The notes under the pieces are model-generated. The model searched no databases, had not been told where the DNA came from, and worked only from the letters and a program-made list of their open reading frames with translations. This document shows, one piece after another, positions 1-8,329 of a stretch of 64,000 bases of DNA. A program made the translations under genes and the position numbers. Position 1 is the stretch's first letter. Every line of letters begins with the position of its first letter. This DNA is from Solirubrobacterales bacterium 67-14 (GTDB lineage Bacteria > Actinomycetota > Thermoleophilia > Solirubrobacterales > 70-9): the NCBI GenBank assembly GCA_001897355.1, contig MKST01000011.1, positions 629,960 through 693,959 of the forward strand, read 5' to 3'.

Positions 1-1
1 G

Positions 2-466
2 CGGGGACTCCAGATTGTGGTTGACAGTCTCGCCAAGGTCCCTTCCGATGACTACTCGGATGCCACAAACGAAGAACTGGCCGACACGTGGAACCAGTGC
101 GCCTATTTGCAGGCGATCAAGTGTTCTCCGGGAAGTCCCAGCTCCCAACCCTCGGCTGACATGAAACTCAACTGCCCGAGCTTCTTGCTGCTTCGTGAGC
201 TGGAAATACTCAAGCCCCGGGTCGTGCTTCTCTACGGAAGATCAGGCCTCAGAGACGTGGTTCGTCCGATGTTGAATCGTGGAAATGACGCCGGACTCGA
301 CTGGGCACATCGAATGGAAAGGGATGATTTGGCTACGCCCTTCGGAAGCTGCACAGTCTTCTCGCTGAACCATCCGTCATCGGTCCACCCCTACTTTGAC
401 GAGTCACTCGAAGAACTCCAGCGGTCACTGGTTGATTCTCCGCTGACGCCGTTGTCAGAAAAGTAG
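2..466 (+). CDS. Uracil-DNA glycosylase-superfamily protein, 5' truncated by window edge
   Basis: The frame is open from base 2, so the true start lies upstream of the window; the first possible in-window start is GTG at 17. The visible part has a Cys-containing stretch (KCSPGSPSSQP..NCPSF), a hydrophobic strand preceded by ELEILKP (RVVLLYG), and a late NHPSS motif. This order resembles the second half of family 4/5-type uracil-DNA glycosylases: Cys ligand, EL..L.P..V..LG, then HPS. Known family role: removal of uracil from DNA. The N-terminal catalytic motif is not visible, so neither activity nor subfamily can be judged. The gene ends 60 nt before the next start on the same strand. Confidence 0.5.
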   Translation, partial: RGLQIVVDSLAKVPSDDYSDATNEELADTWNQCAYLQAIKCSPGSPSSQPSADMKLNCPSFLLLRELEILKPRVVLLYGRSGLRDVVRPMLNRGNDAGLDWAHRMERDDLATPFGSCTVFSLNHPSSVHPYFDESLEELQRSLVDSPLTPLSEK

Positions 467-525
467 GTCTGTTCGGACCCTCTCACATCCGGCCCGGTTT
501 GGGAATCGATTTGGATGGAGTTGAG

Positions 526-1317
526 ATGTTTGATAGGAAGCTTTCGGAGGGGAGCGGTCGCAGGTTCGTTCTGGTTCGGAACGACATGAATCCTCGACTG
601 ATCTACCGCGGAACGGCGGGCGAGATCCTCAAGGCTCTTGAAGAACGACGCCCGTGTCCAGGACATCCACGAGGCACCCGGCTGCCCCGCAACTGGGGTC
701 CCTCTTCGGCGCGCCGATTCGATTTCACCGACCCCTACAAGGAAACATCCAGGCACGAAGCGGCCTGTGAAACGGTCGCCGAGTTTGAGCAAGCTGGAGG
801 TTTGGAGATCCGTGACGAGGACGACTACCTCCGGGCGATGTCCGTAGCGCGTGGGAACGATTTCGAGCTCTATCTCGAGCCAGCCACGTGGCTCCTTCCC
901 GACGAGTCGAGCTGGTTGATCGAAGGTGTCCTCCTTACGGGTCCACGGCTCGTGCTGACGGATGATCCATCGGTGAAAGGGCTCACCCCCGAGACACTGG
1001 GTCGAGCCGGGGTGACATGCACCTACGGGCTCGGCGAGGTTCCCGACCGAGCCGCATTCCTGCCTTCAGCCCGGCCGGGGGAACACCCGGAAGTCGAAAC
1101 CGAGTGGCGACGACAAGACGAAAGCATCGGCGGAACCGTCGTCATGATCACCGAGCGACTCCGGGGTGGAGAGGTTGTGTATCTCTACCCTGGGCACGAG
1201 ATCGGGGCATATCTGAATCTCGTTTTCGAGTTTCTCGAGAAAGCGGGCTTGGACCGCGAGGAGATCCTGCGCTTGATTCACGACCGGGCACCTCGTCCCG
1301 GTCAGCTAGCCGGGTGA
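526..1317 (+). CDS. Hypothetical protein, no recognised domain
   Basis: 263 aa, soluble, acidic, no signal peptide or membrane segment. I do not recognise a family. The ATG at 526 is preferred because GGAG lies 5 nt upstream at 517-520; an in-frame TTG at 499 would add nine residues with no better ribosome site. The C-terminal half (VVMITERLRGGEVVYLYPGHEIGAYL) looks like ordinary alpha/beta protein. It follows the glycosylase-like gene on the same strand, and its last 12 nt overlap the 3' end of the convergent nuclease gene. Codon use is slightly less GC-biased in this first kilobase than further on, which would fit an accessory gene. Confidence 0.6.
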   Translation: MFDRKLSEGSGRRFVLVRNDMNPRLIYRGTAGEILKALEERRPCPGHPRGTRLPRNWGPSSARRFDFTDPYKETSRHEAACETVAEFEQAGGLEIRDEDDYLRAMSVARGNDFELYLEPATWLLPDESSWLIEGVLLTGPRLVLTDDPSVKGLTPETLGRAGVTCTYGLGEVPDRAAFLPSARPGEHPEVETEWRRQDESIGGTVVMITERLRGGEVVYLYPGHEIGAYLNLVFEFLEKAGLDREEILRLIHDRAPRPGQLAG

Positions 1318-2265
1318 GATGTCGCAGTGGGACCAGCTGCCGGTGCCGTTGTTGCGGGCTTGGCGATCGGCCTTTGCGTAGCGCGGATAGCGTTGGAAGG
1401 GGCCGTCGTAGGGGTAGGCCGAGGCGAGGCCGCGCTTGACCATCGTGAAGCCGAGGTCCTGGCTGCCCTTGTCGATGTAGGCGAGCAGGCGGCCGTAATG
1501 GTCGCGGCGGTCCTGGGTCGGGTCGGAGGTGACCGTGACCCGCTGGCCCATCGCGATGCGCTTCATCACGGCGGAGGCAGCCGGGCCGCCGCACTCCTTG
1601 CCGCCGTATACCTCGGGGGTGTCGATGCCGATGATCCGCACCGTCTCGACCGAGCCGGAAGGGGTGGTCACGTCGACGGTGTCTCCGTCGGCGACATGCG
1701 TCACCGTGCCCTTGAAGCGGCGGGGTGGCTCGGCCGCCGCCTCTCCCCCGTCGGCGTTCCCCGAGTCCGCGTCGGCACCGCCGCCGGCGGCGGTTGAACA
1801 GGGACAGGGCAGGTCGGCGCAGGCGACGCCGTCACCGTCGGCGTCGAGACGGAAGGGGTCACCCGGCAGCAAGTAGAGCTGCGCTCGGGCCTGGCTGGCG
1901 AAGTCACCACAGTCGACGTCGCCACCGCTCCGGGCCAGAGCCCGGGCGCGGATCGTGATCCGGCGGTCGACCGCCCTGGCCTTGCGGGCGGCACGTCTTG
2001 CCCTGGCGCGAGCCTGCCTGGCCTTGCGCCCCGCGGCGGCCCTCGCCTGACGGGCTCGACGCTCCGCTTTGCGCCGCACCGCGATGCGTCTCGCTCGCGC
2101 TTCGGCCCGGTTCTGCGCGGTACTCGCCGAGTGGGTCGTCTGCGGCCCAGAGCCACTTTGACTTCCGTCGGTCGCCGAACCGCAGCCGGCGGCCAGGAAC
2201 ATCGCCAGCCCGGCGAGGGCTGCGGCCGTGAGGCCGCGAGAAAACCCTCGCCGGGCGGAGATCAC
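1306..2265 (-). CDS. Secreted thermonuclease-like lipoprotein with excalibur domain
   Basis: 319 aa. N-terminal signal with lipobox ending at Cys28 (FLAAGC) predicts an exported lipoprotein. Residues about 45-110 form an extreme Ala/Arg/Lys-rich stretch. About 116-156 holds a Cys-rich excalibur calcium-binding motif (DADGDGVACADLPC). From about 184 to the end is a staphylococcal nuclease-like domain: GDTVDV, RIIGIDTPE and YGRLLAY match the metal- and phosphate-binding core with its Arg and Asp residues. Family role: Ca-dependent cleavage of DNA/RNA outside the cell. The GTG start overlaps the stop of the upstream PhoX-like gene by 4 nt, so the two are likely co-translated. Together they suggest scavenging of phosphate from extracellular nucleic acid and organophosphates (inference). 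Confidence 0.85.
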   Translation of the reverse strand: MISARRGFSRGLTAAALAGLAMFLAAGCGSATDGSQSGSGPQTTHSASTAQNRAEARARRIAVRRKAERRARQARAAAGRKARQARARARRAARKARAVDRRITIRARALARSGGDVDCGDFASQARAQLYLLPGDPFRLDADGDGVACADLPCPCSTAAGGGADADSGNADGGEAAAEPPRRFKGTVTHVADGDTVDVTTPSGSVETVRIIGIDTPEVYGGKECGGPAASAVMKRIAMGQRVTVTSDPTQDRRDHYGRLLAYIDKGSQDLGFTMVKRGLASAYPYDGPFQRYPRYAKADRQARNNGTGSWSHCDISPG

Positions 2266-3899
2266 CTGAAACTGACCGGTTTGACCACGCGGCGACGATT
2301 GCCGGCCGCGTCCTTGGCGACCACGACCAGCCGGGCCCGGGAGACCTGACGTTGCCGGAGACGCTGTCGGTACCCCTTCTTGACCTTCATCAGGACCTTC
2401 TTCTTACCGGCCTTGCCGACCTTCAGTTTCCGGTTGGAGACGGTCACGTTTCGCGATCCGCGACCACGCGCACGGCGCAGCGGGGCGACCAGCTTCACCT
2501 CGATCTCGACCGGGTAGCTTTCGTCGCTCACCTCGATCATGAAGGGCTGGCCGTGCTTGACCAGGCCCGCGAGGCTGGGCCGCCCGAGAGTGCGGACCTT
2601 CAGCTTGGGCTTCTTGCGGTCTACCCGGGTGGGATCCTTTCGGGTCTTGCGGAAGGGGCCGCTGATCTCGTAGATGATCCCCGCCGCGGCCGTCTCGCCC
2701 GGGAACCTGGCCCGTTGCGAGGTGAAGTAGAGGCGGCTCCCGGTCGGGTCGAATGCCGGCCCGGTCAGTTCGGAGCCCGAATGCCCCTCGACCGAGACCT
2801 CGCAGAAAGCAGCGGCCTCTCCTTCGGTCGAGATCAGGCAGACCTGCATGCCTTCGTCGGTCGCCCCGCCCGGGTCCTCACAGACGTAGAGGTCCCCCGA
2901 GATCGGTGAGACGGTCACGTTGTCGGTGTCATGGAGCGGCGCTTCGTCACCCAGCGCCACGCCGTCGTAGAGCACCTCGAGATGAGTCGATTCGGGGTGG
3001 TAGGCGTAGACGCGGTCGTCCTGGGTGGTCGCGAAATAGACGTTGCCCGCGTCGTACCACATGCCTTCGCCACGCCGGAACCGGGTCGCTTCCGCAACCT
3101 GGTTGCGGGTGGGCGTGTTGCCCTTGTACTGCGGGTCCGGAACTTCGATCCAGATCACCTGGCCGGTCTCGTCATCGACCGACGCGACATCGAGGCGGCC
3201 GGCCGAGAGGTCCGGGTACTTGTCCGGCGTGAACCGGTAGAAACAACCGTCGCCCAGGTCTTCGGTCAGGTATGCCTGTTTGCCGATCGGGTCGATACAG
3301 CAGGCCTCGTGCTTGAAGACGCCCATCTCCGGCCGCTCGATCCAGTTCTTGCCACCGAAGGGCTTGCGGTCGAAGGGGTCACATTCGAAGACCTTGCCCC
3401 GGTCGATCTCCTCGCAGGAAAGCCAGGTTCCCCAGGGGGTCACGCCACCGGAGCAGTTGACCCAGGTGTCCTCGAGGATCGGGTAGGCGTCGATGACCTG
3501 GAAGTCCTTGTCGAACCGGATCGCCGCGGTCCCGATCTCGGCGAGGCCGGCCAGATATGGCATCTCGCTGTTGGAGGTCAGGATGAAGCCGCCATCCTTC
3601 GTCTTGAAAGTCCCCATGCCGTCGGGCAGCATGTGGAACTTGTAGGGGCGGGGGCCGATGTCCACCCCCGTGCGGGCGATCTTCCGCGAGCTGAACCCGG
3701 CCGGCAACCGCAGGCCGTTCGCGTCCGGCGCGCCGAGCGGACCGTAGGGGCCGGCGCCGATCACCGCCGGAGCACCCATCGCGTCGATCGCCCGGCCCAG
3801 CAGCCCTCCGGCCAAGGCAAGTCCCCCGGCCGCACCGGCGCCAGCCCGCAGGGCATCACGCCGCGTCAATCCAGATCGGTCAGTCAATTCGTCCGACAT
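2262..3899 (-). CDS. PhoX/DUF839-family Tat-exported protein
   Basis: 545 aa from the ATG at 3899, chosen because GGGAG lies about 7 nt upstream; GTG at 3905 is the alternative. A twin-arginine signal is visible (LTRRDALRAG followed by a Gly/Ala/Leu-rich stretch). The core carries features typical of PhoX-like DUF839 proteins: GGFILTSNSE, TPWGTWLSCEE, HEACCIDP and DNVTVSP, in a beta-propeller-like layout. Known members are Ca/Fe-dependent alkaline phosphatases or proteins of unknown role. The last ~110 residues are a basic beta-rich tail (LKVRTLGRPSL..KKVLMKVKKG) resembling tails on other secreted proteins in this window. The SNase lipoprotein follows with a 4-nt overlap. Enzymatic activity is inferred from the family. 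Confidence 0.8.
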   Translation of the reverse strand: MSDELTDRSGLTRRDALRAGAGAAGGLALAGGLLGRAIDAMGAPAVIGAGPYGPLGAPDANGLRLPAGFSSRKIARTGVDIGPRPYKFHMLPDGMGTFKTKDGGFILTSNSEMPYLAGLAEIGTAAIRFDKDFQVIDAYPILEDTWVNCSGGVTPWGTWLSCEEIDRGKVFECDPFDRKPFGGKNWIERPEMGVFKHEACCIDPIGKQAYLTEDLGDGCFYRFTPDKYPDLSAGRLDVASVDDETGQVIWIEVPDPQYKGNTPTRNQVAEATRFRRGEGMWYDAGNVYFATTQDDRVYAYHPESTHLEVLYDGVALGDEAPLHDTDNVTVSPISGDLYVCEDPGGATDEGMQVCLISTEGEAAAFCEVSVEGHSGSELTGPAFDPTGSRLYFTSQRARFPGETAAAGIIYEISGPFRKTRKDPTRVDRKKPKLKVRTLGRPSLAGLVKHGQPFMIEVSDESYPVEIEVKLVAPLRRARGRGSRNVTVSNRKLKVGKAGKKKVLMKVKKGYRQRLRQRQVSRARLVVVAKDAAGNRRRVVKPVSFR

Positions 3900-4001
3900 T
3901 CCCACTCCCTAGAAATCGTTGACAGTCTCCCTGCCAGGAGGGTACCGATCGAAAACGCGGGAGATGTAAACGCGGCAAGGGCCCGAGACGGACCGCCCGG
4001 G

Positions 4002-4457
4002 CTACCGGGGCAACCAGGCGTCTTTGTCGTCAGCCAACTCGCGGACGTTGTCCGGGAGGTTGCCGGTCACGAGGTCTTCGAGGCTGGTCGATTCGAGGAC
4101 GTCGCGGAGGCTGGCGCGGACGGCGATCCAGACGTTCTGGAGTTCCTGGGCGCTGCCGGTGTAGGTGATCGATTCCGGCGGAGCGGACTGGACGTGGGCG
4201 ATCGGCCCTTCGACCGCGCGGATCACGTCGGCGATCGAGACTTCGTCCGCGGGCTTGGCCAGCCAGTAGCCGCCCTTCGCGCCGCGACGAGCCCGCACGA
4301 TCCCCGAGTGCTTGAGGTCGAGCAGGATGTGCTCGAGGAACTGCAGCGGGATGTCCTGGGAGTCGGCCAGCCGCTCACCCTTGACCGGCCCGTCCGGGGA
4401 CGCGGCTAGTTCGGCTGCCGCGCGAACGGCGTAATCGGCCTTGGCGGAGACACGCAT
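4002..4457 (-). CDS. Rrf2-family transcriptional regulator
   Basis: 151 aa. The N-terminus (MRVSAKADYAVRAAAELA) and winged-helix recognition region (IPLQFLEHILLDLKHSGIVRARRGAKGGYWLA) are the classic Rrf2 signature. There is no Cys anywhere, so it cannot bind an Fe-S cluster like IscR or NsrR; it resembles the cluster-free CymR-type members linked to cysteine and sulfur metabolism. The neighbouring upstream gene on the same strand encodes a TauE/SafE-type exporter, which supports a sulfur-related role (inference). The 123-nt gap to that gene contains an inverted repeat GTGACC/GGTCAC but no clear terminator. Confidence 0.88.
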   Translation of the reverse strand: MRVSAKADYAVRAAAELAASPDGPVKGERLADSQDIPLQFLEHILLDLKHSGIVRARRGAKGGYWLAKPADEVSIADVIRAVEGPIAHVQSAPPESITYTGSAQELQNVWIAVRASLRDVLESTSLEDLVTGNLPDNVRELADDKDAWLPR

Positions 4458-4580
4458 GGACCTAGTAAATCAGCCTGTCCCGGCGAAAGCGGTGACCCCG
4501 AACTGCCCGGTCACGGGATTTCGCGATCAAATCGGTCAGCAGAATCGGGAAAAGCGGTCGCAACCACGTGGGCGGGGCCG

Positions 4581-5519
4581 TTATTCGCTTTCAGCAAGGG
4601 GTTTCTGAGCCGCAGCCTTTTCTGCTTCTATCGCTGACTGCGGCCGGAACTTCTGGTACCAGCGGGGTGCCATGAGGATCAGGACGAAGCCGAGCCCGGC
4701 CACGATCGCGGCGATCGGCCAGACGATCGGATCGCCTTTCTGGACGGTGAAGAAACCGGAGAGGATCAGCACGACGCCGAGGGCGACCCGGATCGCGTCC
4801 TGGTTTACCCGGTTCATCAGAGCGGCGCCGACGACCACGCCCGGCACCGAGCCGAGCAGGATGTTGCCGACCAGGCCGAGGTCGACGTTGCCGTGGCCAA
4901 AATGGGCGATGCCCGCCGCCCAGAGCACGATCGCGGCGTGGAAGACGTCGGTGCCGACCACATGCTTCGGGGTCAGCCGGAAGACCGCGATCAGCAGCAC
5001 GGCGATCACGGTGCCGGAGCCGGCCGAGGTGACTCCGATCACGAACCCGCAGGTGAGTCCGATCGTGACCGCGGCGACCTTGTGGCGGAGTTCGATCTTG
5101 AAATCGTCCCGTTCGCTGATCGTGCGGGCGAGGATCAGGGCCCGGGCCAGGGTGATGATGCCGACCATCAGCAGGGTTCCGCCGAGCACCGCGTAGACCA
5201 GCGAGTCGAGCTTCTCCTCCCCGAGCCGCCCCTGCAACCAGGAGACCAGCTGCACGCCGAACACGGCGGCCGGCACCGAACCGATCGAGAGCCAGAAGAC
5301 GAGGCTCAGGTTGACCGTCTTCATCTTGAAGTGGCGCCAACCGCCGACCGTCTTGGTGATCGCCGCGTAGAGGATGTCGGTGCCGATCGCCGTGGTCGGC
5401 TGAACGCCGAACAGCAGGATCAGGAGCGGGGTCATCAGGGCGCCACCGCCCATCCCGGTCATGCCGACCAGGACTCCGATGCCGAAGCCGAAAAACAGGA
5501 TTGCGATCGAAAAATCCAA
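4581..5519 (-). CDS. TauE/SafE-family sulfite/organosulfur exporter-like membrane protein
   Basis: 312 aa with about eight hydrophobic segments. The N-terminal GxGxLVGMTGMGGGALMTPLL and the internal repeat near residue 160 (GFVIGVTSAGSGTVIAVLL) are the duplicated signature of the TauE/SafE (DUF81) family. Known members export sulfite, sulfoacetate or related anions, or are uncharacterised. The cytoplasmic C-terminus is short and charged. Placement between an Rrf2 regulator and a divergent ThiXYZ/SsuABC-like importer suggests involvement with sulfur compounds, but the substrate cannot be read from sequence. A large inverted repeat 50-85 nt upstream (5568-5603) may be its operator. Confidence 0.85.
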   Translation of the reverse strand: MDFSIAILFFGFGIGVLVGMTGMGGGALMTPLLILLFGVQPTTAIGTDILYAAITKTVGGWRHFKMKTVNLSLVFWLSIGSVPAAVFGVQLVSWLQGRLGEEKLDSLVYAVLGGTLLMVGIITLARALILARTISERDDFKIELRHKVAAVTIGLTCGFVIGVTSAGSGTVIAVLLIAVFRLTPKHVVGTDVFHAAIVLWAAGIAHFGHGNVDLGLVGNILLGSVPGVVVGAALMNRVNQDAIRVALGVVLILSGFFTVQKGDPIVWPIAAIVAGLGFVLILMAPRWYQKFRPQSAIEAEKAAAQKPLAESE

Positions 5520-5567
5520 GGGGAAAGGTGCAGTGGGCTAGGGGTGGCACGCCGGGCTAGAGGCGCT

Positions 5568-5603
5568 CCTGACTCTCCTTACTTCTTTAGTAAGGAGTTC
5601 AGG
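5568..5603. promoter_or_regulatory. Inverted repeat in divergent tauE / importer promoter region
   Basis: Nine-bp perfect arms CTCCTTACT (5575-5583) and AGTAAGGAG (5589-5597) surround a 5-nt centre. The symmetry extends outward with CCTGA (5568-5572) against TCAGG (5599-5603) after a small bulge. It lies 49 nt upstream of the TauE-like start and 86 nt upstream of the ABC ATPase start, overlapping the expected -35 region of a candidate plus-strand promoter whose -10 would be CATACT near 5614-5619. An operator for the neighbouring Rrf2 protein is one reading; a hairpin is another. Confidence 0.5.
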
Positions 5604-5688
5604 AATGTCGGCATACTAGCTGTTCGGGCCGTCCTCGGCCGGAACACGCGGGTTCGTGACCCGAGCCTCGCTACCTACAATCCACGGG

Positions 5689-6456
5689 ATGACAGCGACC
5701 GTCTCCGCCCGCGGGCTCAACCACCGGTACGGATCGCTGAAAGCCCTCGAAGGGATTGACCTGGAAATCGCCGCGGGCGAGGTCCTGGCCATCGCCGGGC
5801 CGTCCGGCTGTGGCAAGTCCACCCTGCTCGAACTGGTCGGTGGCCTGGCCGGGCAATCCGAGGGGCAGATCGAAGTGGCCGGGCAGAAGGATCTGGCCGG
5901 CCGGCTGCGCGGCTGCGCCTGGATGCCCCAGCGGGACTGCCTGCTGCCGTGGTACTCGGCCCTCGACAATGCGGCCCTCGCCCTGCTCAACCAGGGACGT
6001 TCGAAGCGCGAGGCGAGGGCGGACGCGGCCGGGCGCTTCGAGCATTTCGGGTTGGCCGGGTTCGAAGGGGCCCGCCCCGACGAGCTTTCCGGGGGCATGC
6101 GCCAGCGGGTCGCCTTCATCCGCACCCTGGTCTCCGGCAAGCCGGTGCTGCTGCTCGACGAGCCGCTCGCCGCACTCGACGCGATCACCCGGGCGGAACT
6201 CCAGGAATGGCTGGCCCCGGTCCTGGCCGAGAGCGGCAGCACCGTCCTGATGGTCACCCATGACGTCGAGGAGGCGATCTACCTGGCCGACCGGGTCGCC
6301 GTCCTCTCCCCCCGGCCGGGCCGACTCGTCGCCACGATCGAGGGCGCGAGGGACGCCGACGGCGGCCGGGACGAGGTGGTGAGCTCGCCGGACTTCAACC
6401 GGCGGCGCGAAGAGCTGCTCCACCTGCTGCGCTCGGCTGGGGGTCCGGCCGCATGA
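5689..6456 (+). CDS. ABC transporter ATP-binding protein (ThiZ/SsuB/TauB type)
   Basis: 255 aa from ATG 5689. Walker A GPSGCGKST at 37-45, a Q-loop region with MPQRDCLLPW, signature LSGGMRQR, Walker B VLLLDEP and the switch His in VTHDVEEA are all intact. The MPQ.D.LLPW..  pattern is typical of importers for nitrate, sulfonate, taurine and pyrimidine thiamine precursors. The stop overlaps the permease start by 4 nt, and the binding-protein gene follows. It energises uptake of a small organic substrate at the inner face of the membrane. The leader of about 80 nt can form two short hairpins but I see no TPP-riboswitch core. Confidence 0.88.
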   Translation: MTATVSARGLNHRYGSLKALEGIDLEIAAGEVLAIAGPSGCGKSTLLELVGGLAGQSEGQIEVAGQKDLAGRLRGCAWMPQRDCLLPWYSALDNAALALLNQGRSKREARADAAGRFEHFGLAGFEGARPDELSGGMRQRVAFIRTLVSGKPVLLLDEPLAALDAITRAELQEWLAPVLAESGSTVLMVTHDVEEAIYLADRVAVLSPRPGRLVATIEGARDADGGRDEVVSSPDFNRRREELLHLLRSAGGPAA

Positions 6457-7211
6457 AGCTGACGAACTGGCTGCCCCCGCTGCTGGTCGTACTGACCCTG
6501 GTCGGCCTCTGGCAAATCGCCGCATCGAGCGGTTTCATGGCCGACACGCTCGGCCTCGAGGAGTTCCTGGTGCCTTCGCCGTCGGAGATCGCGGACGTCC
6601 TCTGGCAGGACCGCAGCCTGATCCTCGACAACGCCGGCACCACCCTGGTCGAGATCGTGGCCGGCTTCGGCCTGGCGCTGCTCTGCGGGCTGGCAGTCGG
6701 GGTGGCACTCCGCAGCTCGGATCTGATCCGGCGGGCCGGCTACCCGCTGGTCGTGGCTTCGCAGACGATCCCGGTGATCGTGATCGCCCCGGTGCTGGTG
6801 GTCTGGTTCGGGTACGGGATCTGGCCGAAGCTCCTGGTCATCGCCCTGATCTGCTTCTTCCCGATCGCGGTCAACACGCTCGACGGGTTGCGCCAGACCG
6901 ACCCCGAGGCGGTGAAGATGATGCGTTCGCTGGACGGATCCCGGCTCGGGACGTTCCGGCGGGTCGAGGTGCCGACCGCCCTGCCTTCGATCTTCACCGG
7001 GGCCAGGATCGCCGCCGCCGTGGCGGTGATCGGGGCGGTCTTCGGCGAGTGGGCCGGATCGGACAAGGGATTGGGCCACCTGATCCTCCAGGACAACGCC
7101 CAGTTGATGACCGCGCGCATGTTCGCTTCGGTCTTCGTGCTGTCGCTGATCGCGATCGCCCTCTACGCCCTGATCGGCCTGTTGGAACGGGTTGTCGTGC
7201 GTTGGCGGTAA
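6453..7211 (+). CDS. ABC transporter permease (ThiX/SsuC/TauC type)
   Basis: 252 aa with about six membrane segments. The EAA-type loop is visible as DPEAVKMMRSLDGSRLGTFRRVEVPTALPSIFTGARIA, which contacts the ATPase. The segment PVIVIAPVLVVWFGYGIWPKLLVIAL is characteristic of permeases for nitrate, sulfonates, taurine and HMP-type thiamine precursors. ATG overlaps the ATPase stop (ATGA). The substrate-binding lipoprotein starts 47 nt downstream, so the three genes form one operon. Confidence 0.88.
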   Translation: MKLTNWLPPLLVVLTLVGLWQIAASSGFMADTLGLEEFLVPSPSEIADVLWQDRSLILDNAGTTLVEIVAGFGLALLCGLAVGVALRSSDLIRRAGYPLVVASQTIPVIVIAPVLVVWFGYGIWPKLLVIALICFFPIAVNTLDGLRQTDPEAVKMMRSLDGSRLGTFRRVEVPTALPSIFTGARIAAAVAVIGAVFGEWAGSDKGLGHLILQDNAQLMTARMFASVFVLSLIAIALYALIGLLERVVVRWR

Positions 7212-7257
7212 TAACCTCTAGGCTCCGCCCGAACCTGTTCACGTCCCCGGAGATGAC

Positions 7258-8286
7258 TTGAAACGTTTCACGCTGCTCCCCCTCGCACTTTTCGTCGCCC
7301 TGGCGGTCACTGCCTGCGGCACCAAGTCCGAGGATGTGAACCCGGTCCGCGACCCGCTGAGCGTGGCGATGGACTGGTACCCGAACCCGGATCACGCCGG
7401 CTTCCTGGTCGCCCAGGACCAGGGTTACTTCGAGGATGCCGGGCTCGACGTCTCGCTCGATTCCCCGTCTGATCCTTCGCTGCCGATCAAGCTCGTCGCT
7501 GCCGGCAAGGCGGACCTGGCGCTCTCCTACGAGCCCGAGGTCCTGCTGGCCCGCGAGCAGGGACTCGACGTGGTCTCGGTCGCCACCGTGGTCGGGCAGC
7601 CGCTCACCTCGATGATCTGGCTGAAGAAATCGAAGATCAAGCGGGTCAAGAACCTGAAGGGCAAGACGATCTCCACCGCCGGCATCTCGTACCAGGACGC
7701 CTACCTGAAGACGATCCTCGCGCGGGCGGGGCTGAGCGAGGACGACGTGAAGAAGGTCGGGGTCGGCCAGGGACTGTTGCCCTCGATCATCAGCGGCCGG
7801 GCTCAGGCGACCCTAGGCCCGTTCTGGAACATCGAGGGTGTCGAACTGAAGCAGGAGGGCCTGAGGCCGACGATCAACCCGGTCGACAAGCTCGGGGTGC
7901 CGACCTACAGCGAGATGGTGCTGGTCGCCAAGGGCAGCCGGATCCAGGACGACCCGGACCCGATCCGGCTCTTCATCACCGCGCTGGCCCGTGGCACCCG
8001 CTTCGCGGTCTCGCACCCGAACCAGGCGACCCAGTCGGTGCTCAAGGCCAACGACGCGCTCAAGCCGAAGGTCACGGCCGCCCAGATGAAGGCGACCCTG
8101 CCGTTGCTGAACCAAGACGGCAACCAGAACGGCGCCTCGCTCCCGTTCGGCCATCAGGACCGGGCCAGTTGGCAGACCTTCATCAACTGGATGGTCGATC
8201 AGGGCGTGCTCGCCAACTCCCAGCGTGCGGTCGACGCGCTGACCAACGCCTTGCTGCCGACCAGCCAGGTCAACGTCTCGGGTTGA
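7258..8286 (+). CDS. NMT1/THI5-like substrate-binding lipoprotein of the importer
   Basis: 342 aa starting at TTG 7258, with GGAG about 6 nt upstream. Signal peptide with lipobox Cys20 (ALAVTAC). The mature N-terminus (VAMDWYPNPDHAGFLVAQDQGYFEDAGLDV) matches the NMT1/THI5 domain found in ThiY-like proteins that bind formylaminopyrimidine (HMP precursors), and is also close to sulfonate-binding proteins. With the ATPase and permease it forms a complete importer, reaching the membrane as an anchored receptor. A pyrimidine thiamine precursor is my first guess for substrate because of the D.YPN..H.G pattern; sulfonate is the alternative given the TauE/Rrf2 neighbours. Confidence 0.85.
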   Translation: MKRFTLLPLALFVALAVTACGTKSEDVNPVRDPLSVAMDWYPNPDHAGFLVAQDQGYFEDAGLDVSLDSPSDPSLPIKLVAAGKADLALSYEPEVLLAREQGLDVVSVATVVGQPLTSMIWLKKSKIKRVKNLKGKTISTAGISYQDAYLKTILARAGLSEDDVKKVGVGQGLLPSIISGRAQATLGPFWNIEGVELKQEGLRPTINPVDKLGVPTYSEMVLVAKGSRIQDDPDPIRLFITALARGTRFAVSHPNQATQSVLKANDALKPKVTAAQMKATLPLLNQDGNQNGASLPFGHQDRASWQTFINWMVDQGVLANSQRAVDALTNALLPTSQVNVSG

Positions 8287-8308
8287 AAGCCGGCTCTGTT
8301 GATGCGTA

Positions 8309-8329
8309 TCTCAGGCTGCGTGCCTGAGA
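8309..8329. terminator. Hairpin between convergent binding-protein and alkA-like genes
   Basis: Perfect 8-bp arms TCTCAGGC/GCCTGAGA with a TGCGT loop. It starts 22 nt after the binding-protein stop and covers the stop codon of the convergent glycosylase gene. No T tract follows on either strand, so intrinsic termination is only suggested by position. Confidence 0.5.

Noticed and set aside
2931-4409. Plus-strand open frame (492 codons) across the PhoX-like and Rrf2 genes
   Set aside because: Spans two well-supported minus-strand genes and their gap; no recognisable domain.
5604-5688. TPP riboswitch before the ThiXYZ-like importer
   Set aside because: Two short hairpins can form but the conserved CTGAGA and the second thiamine-box segment are missing.
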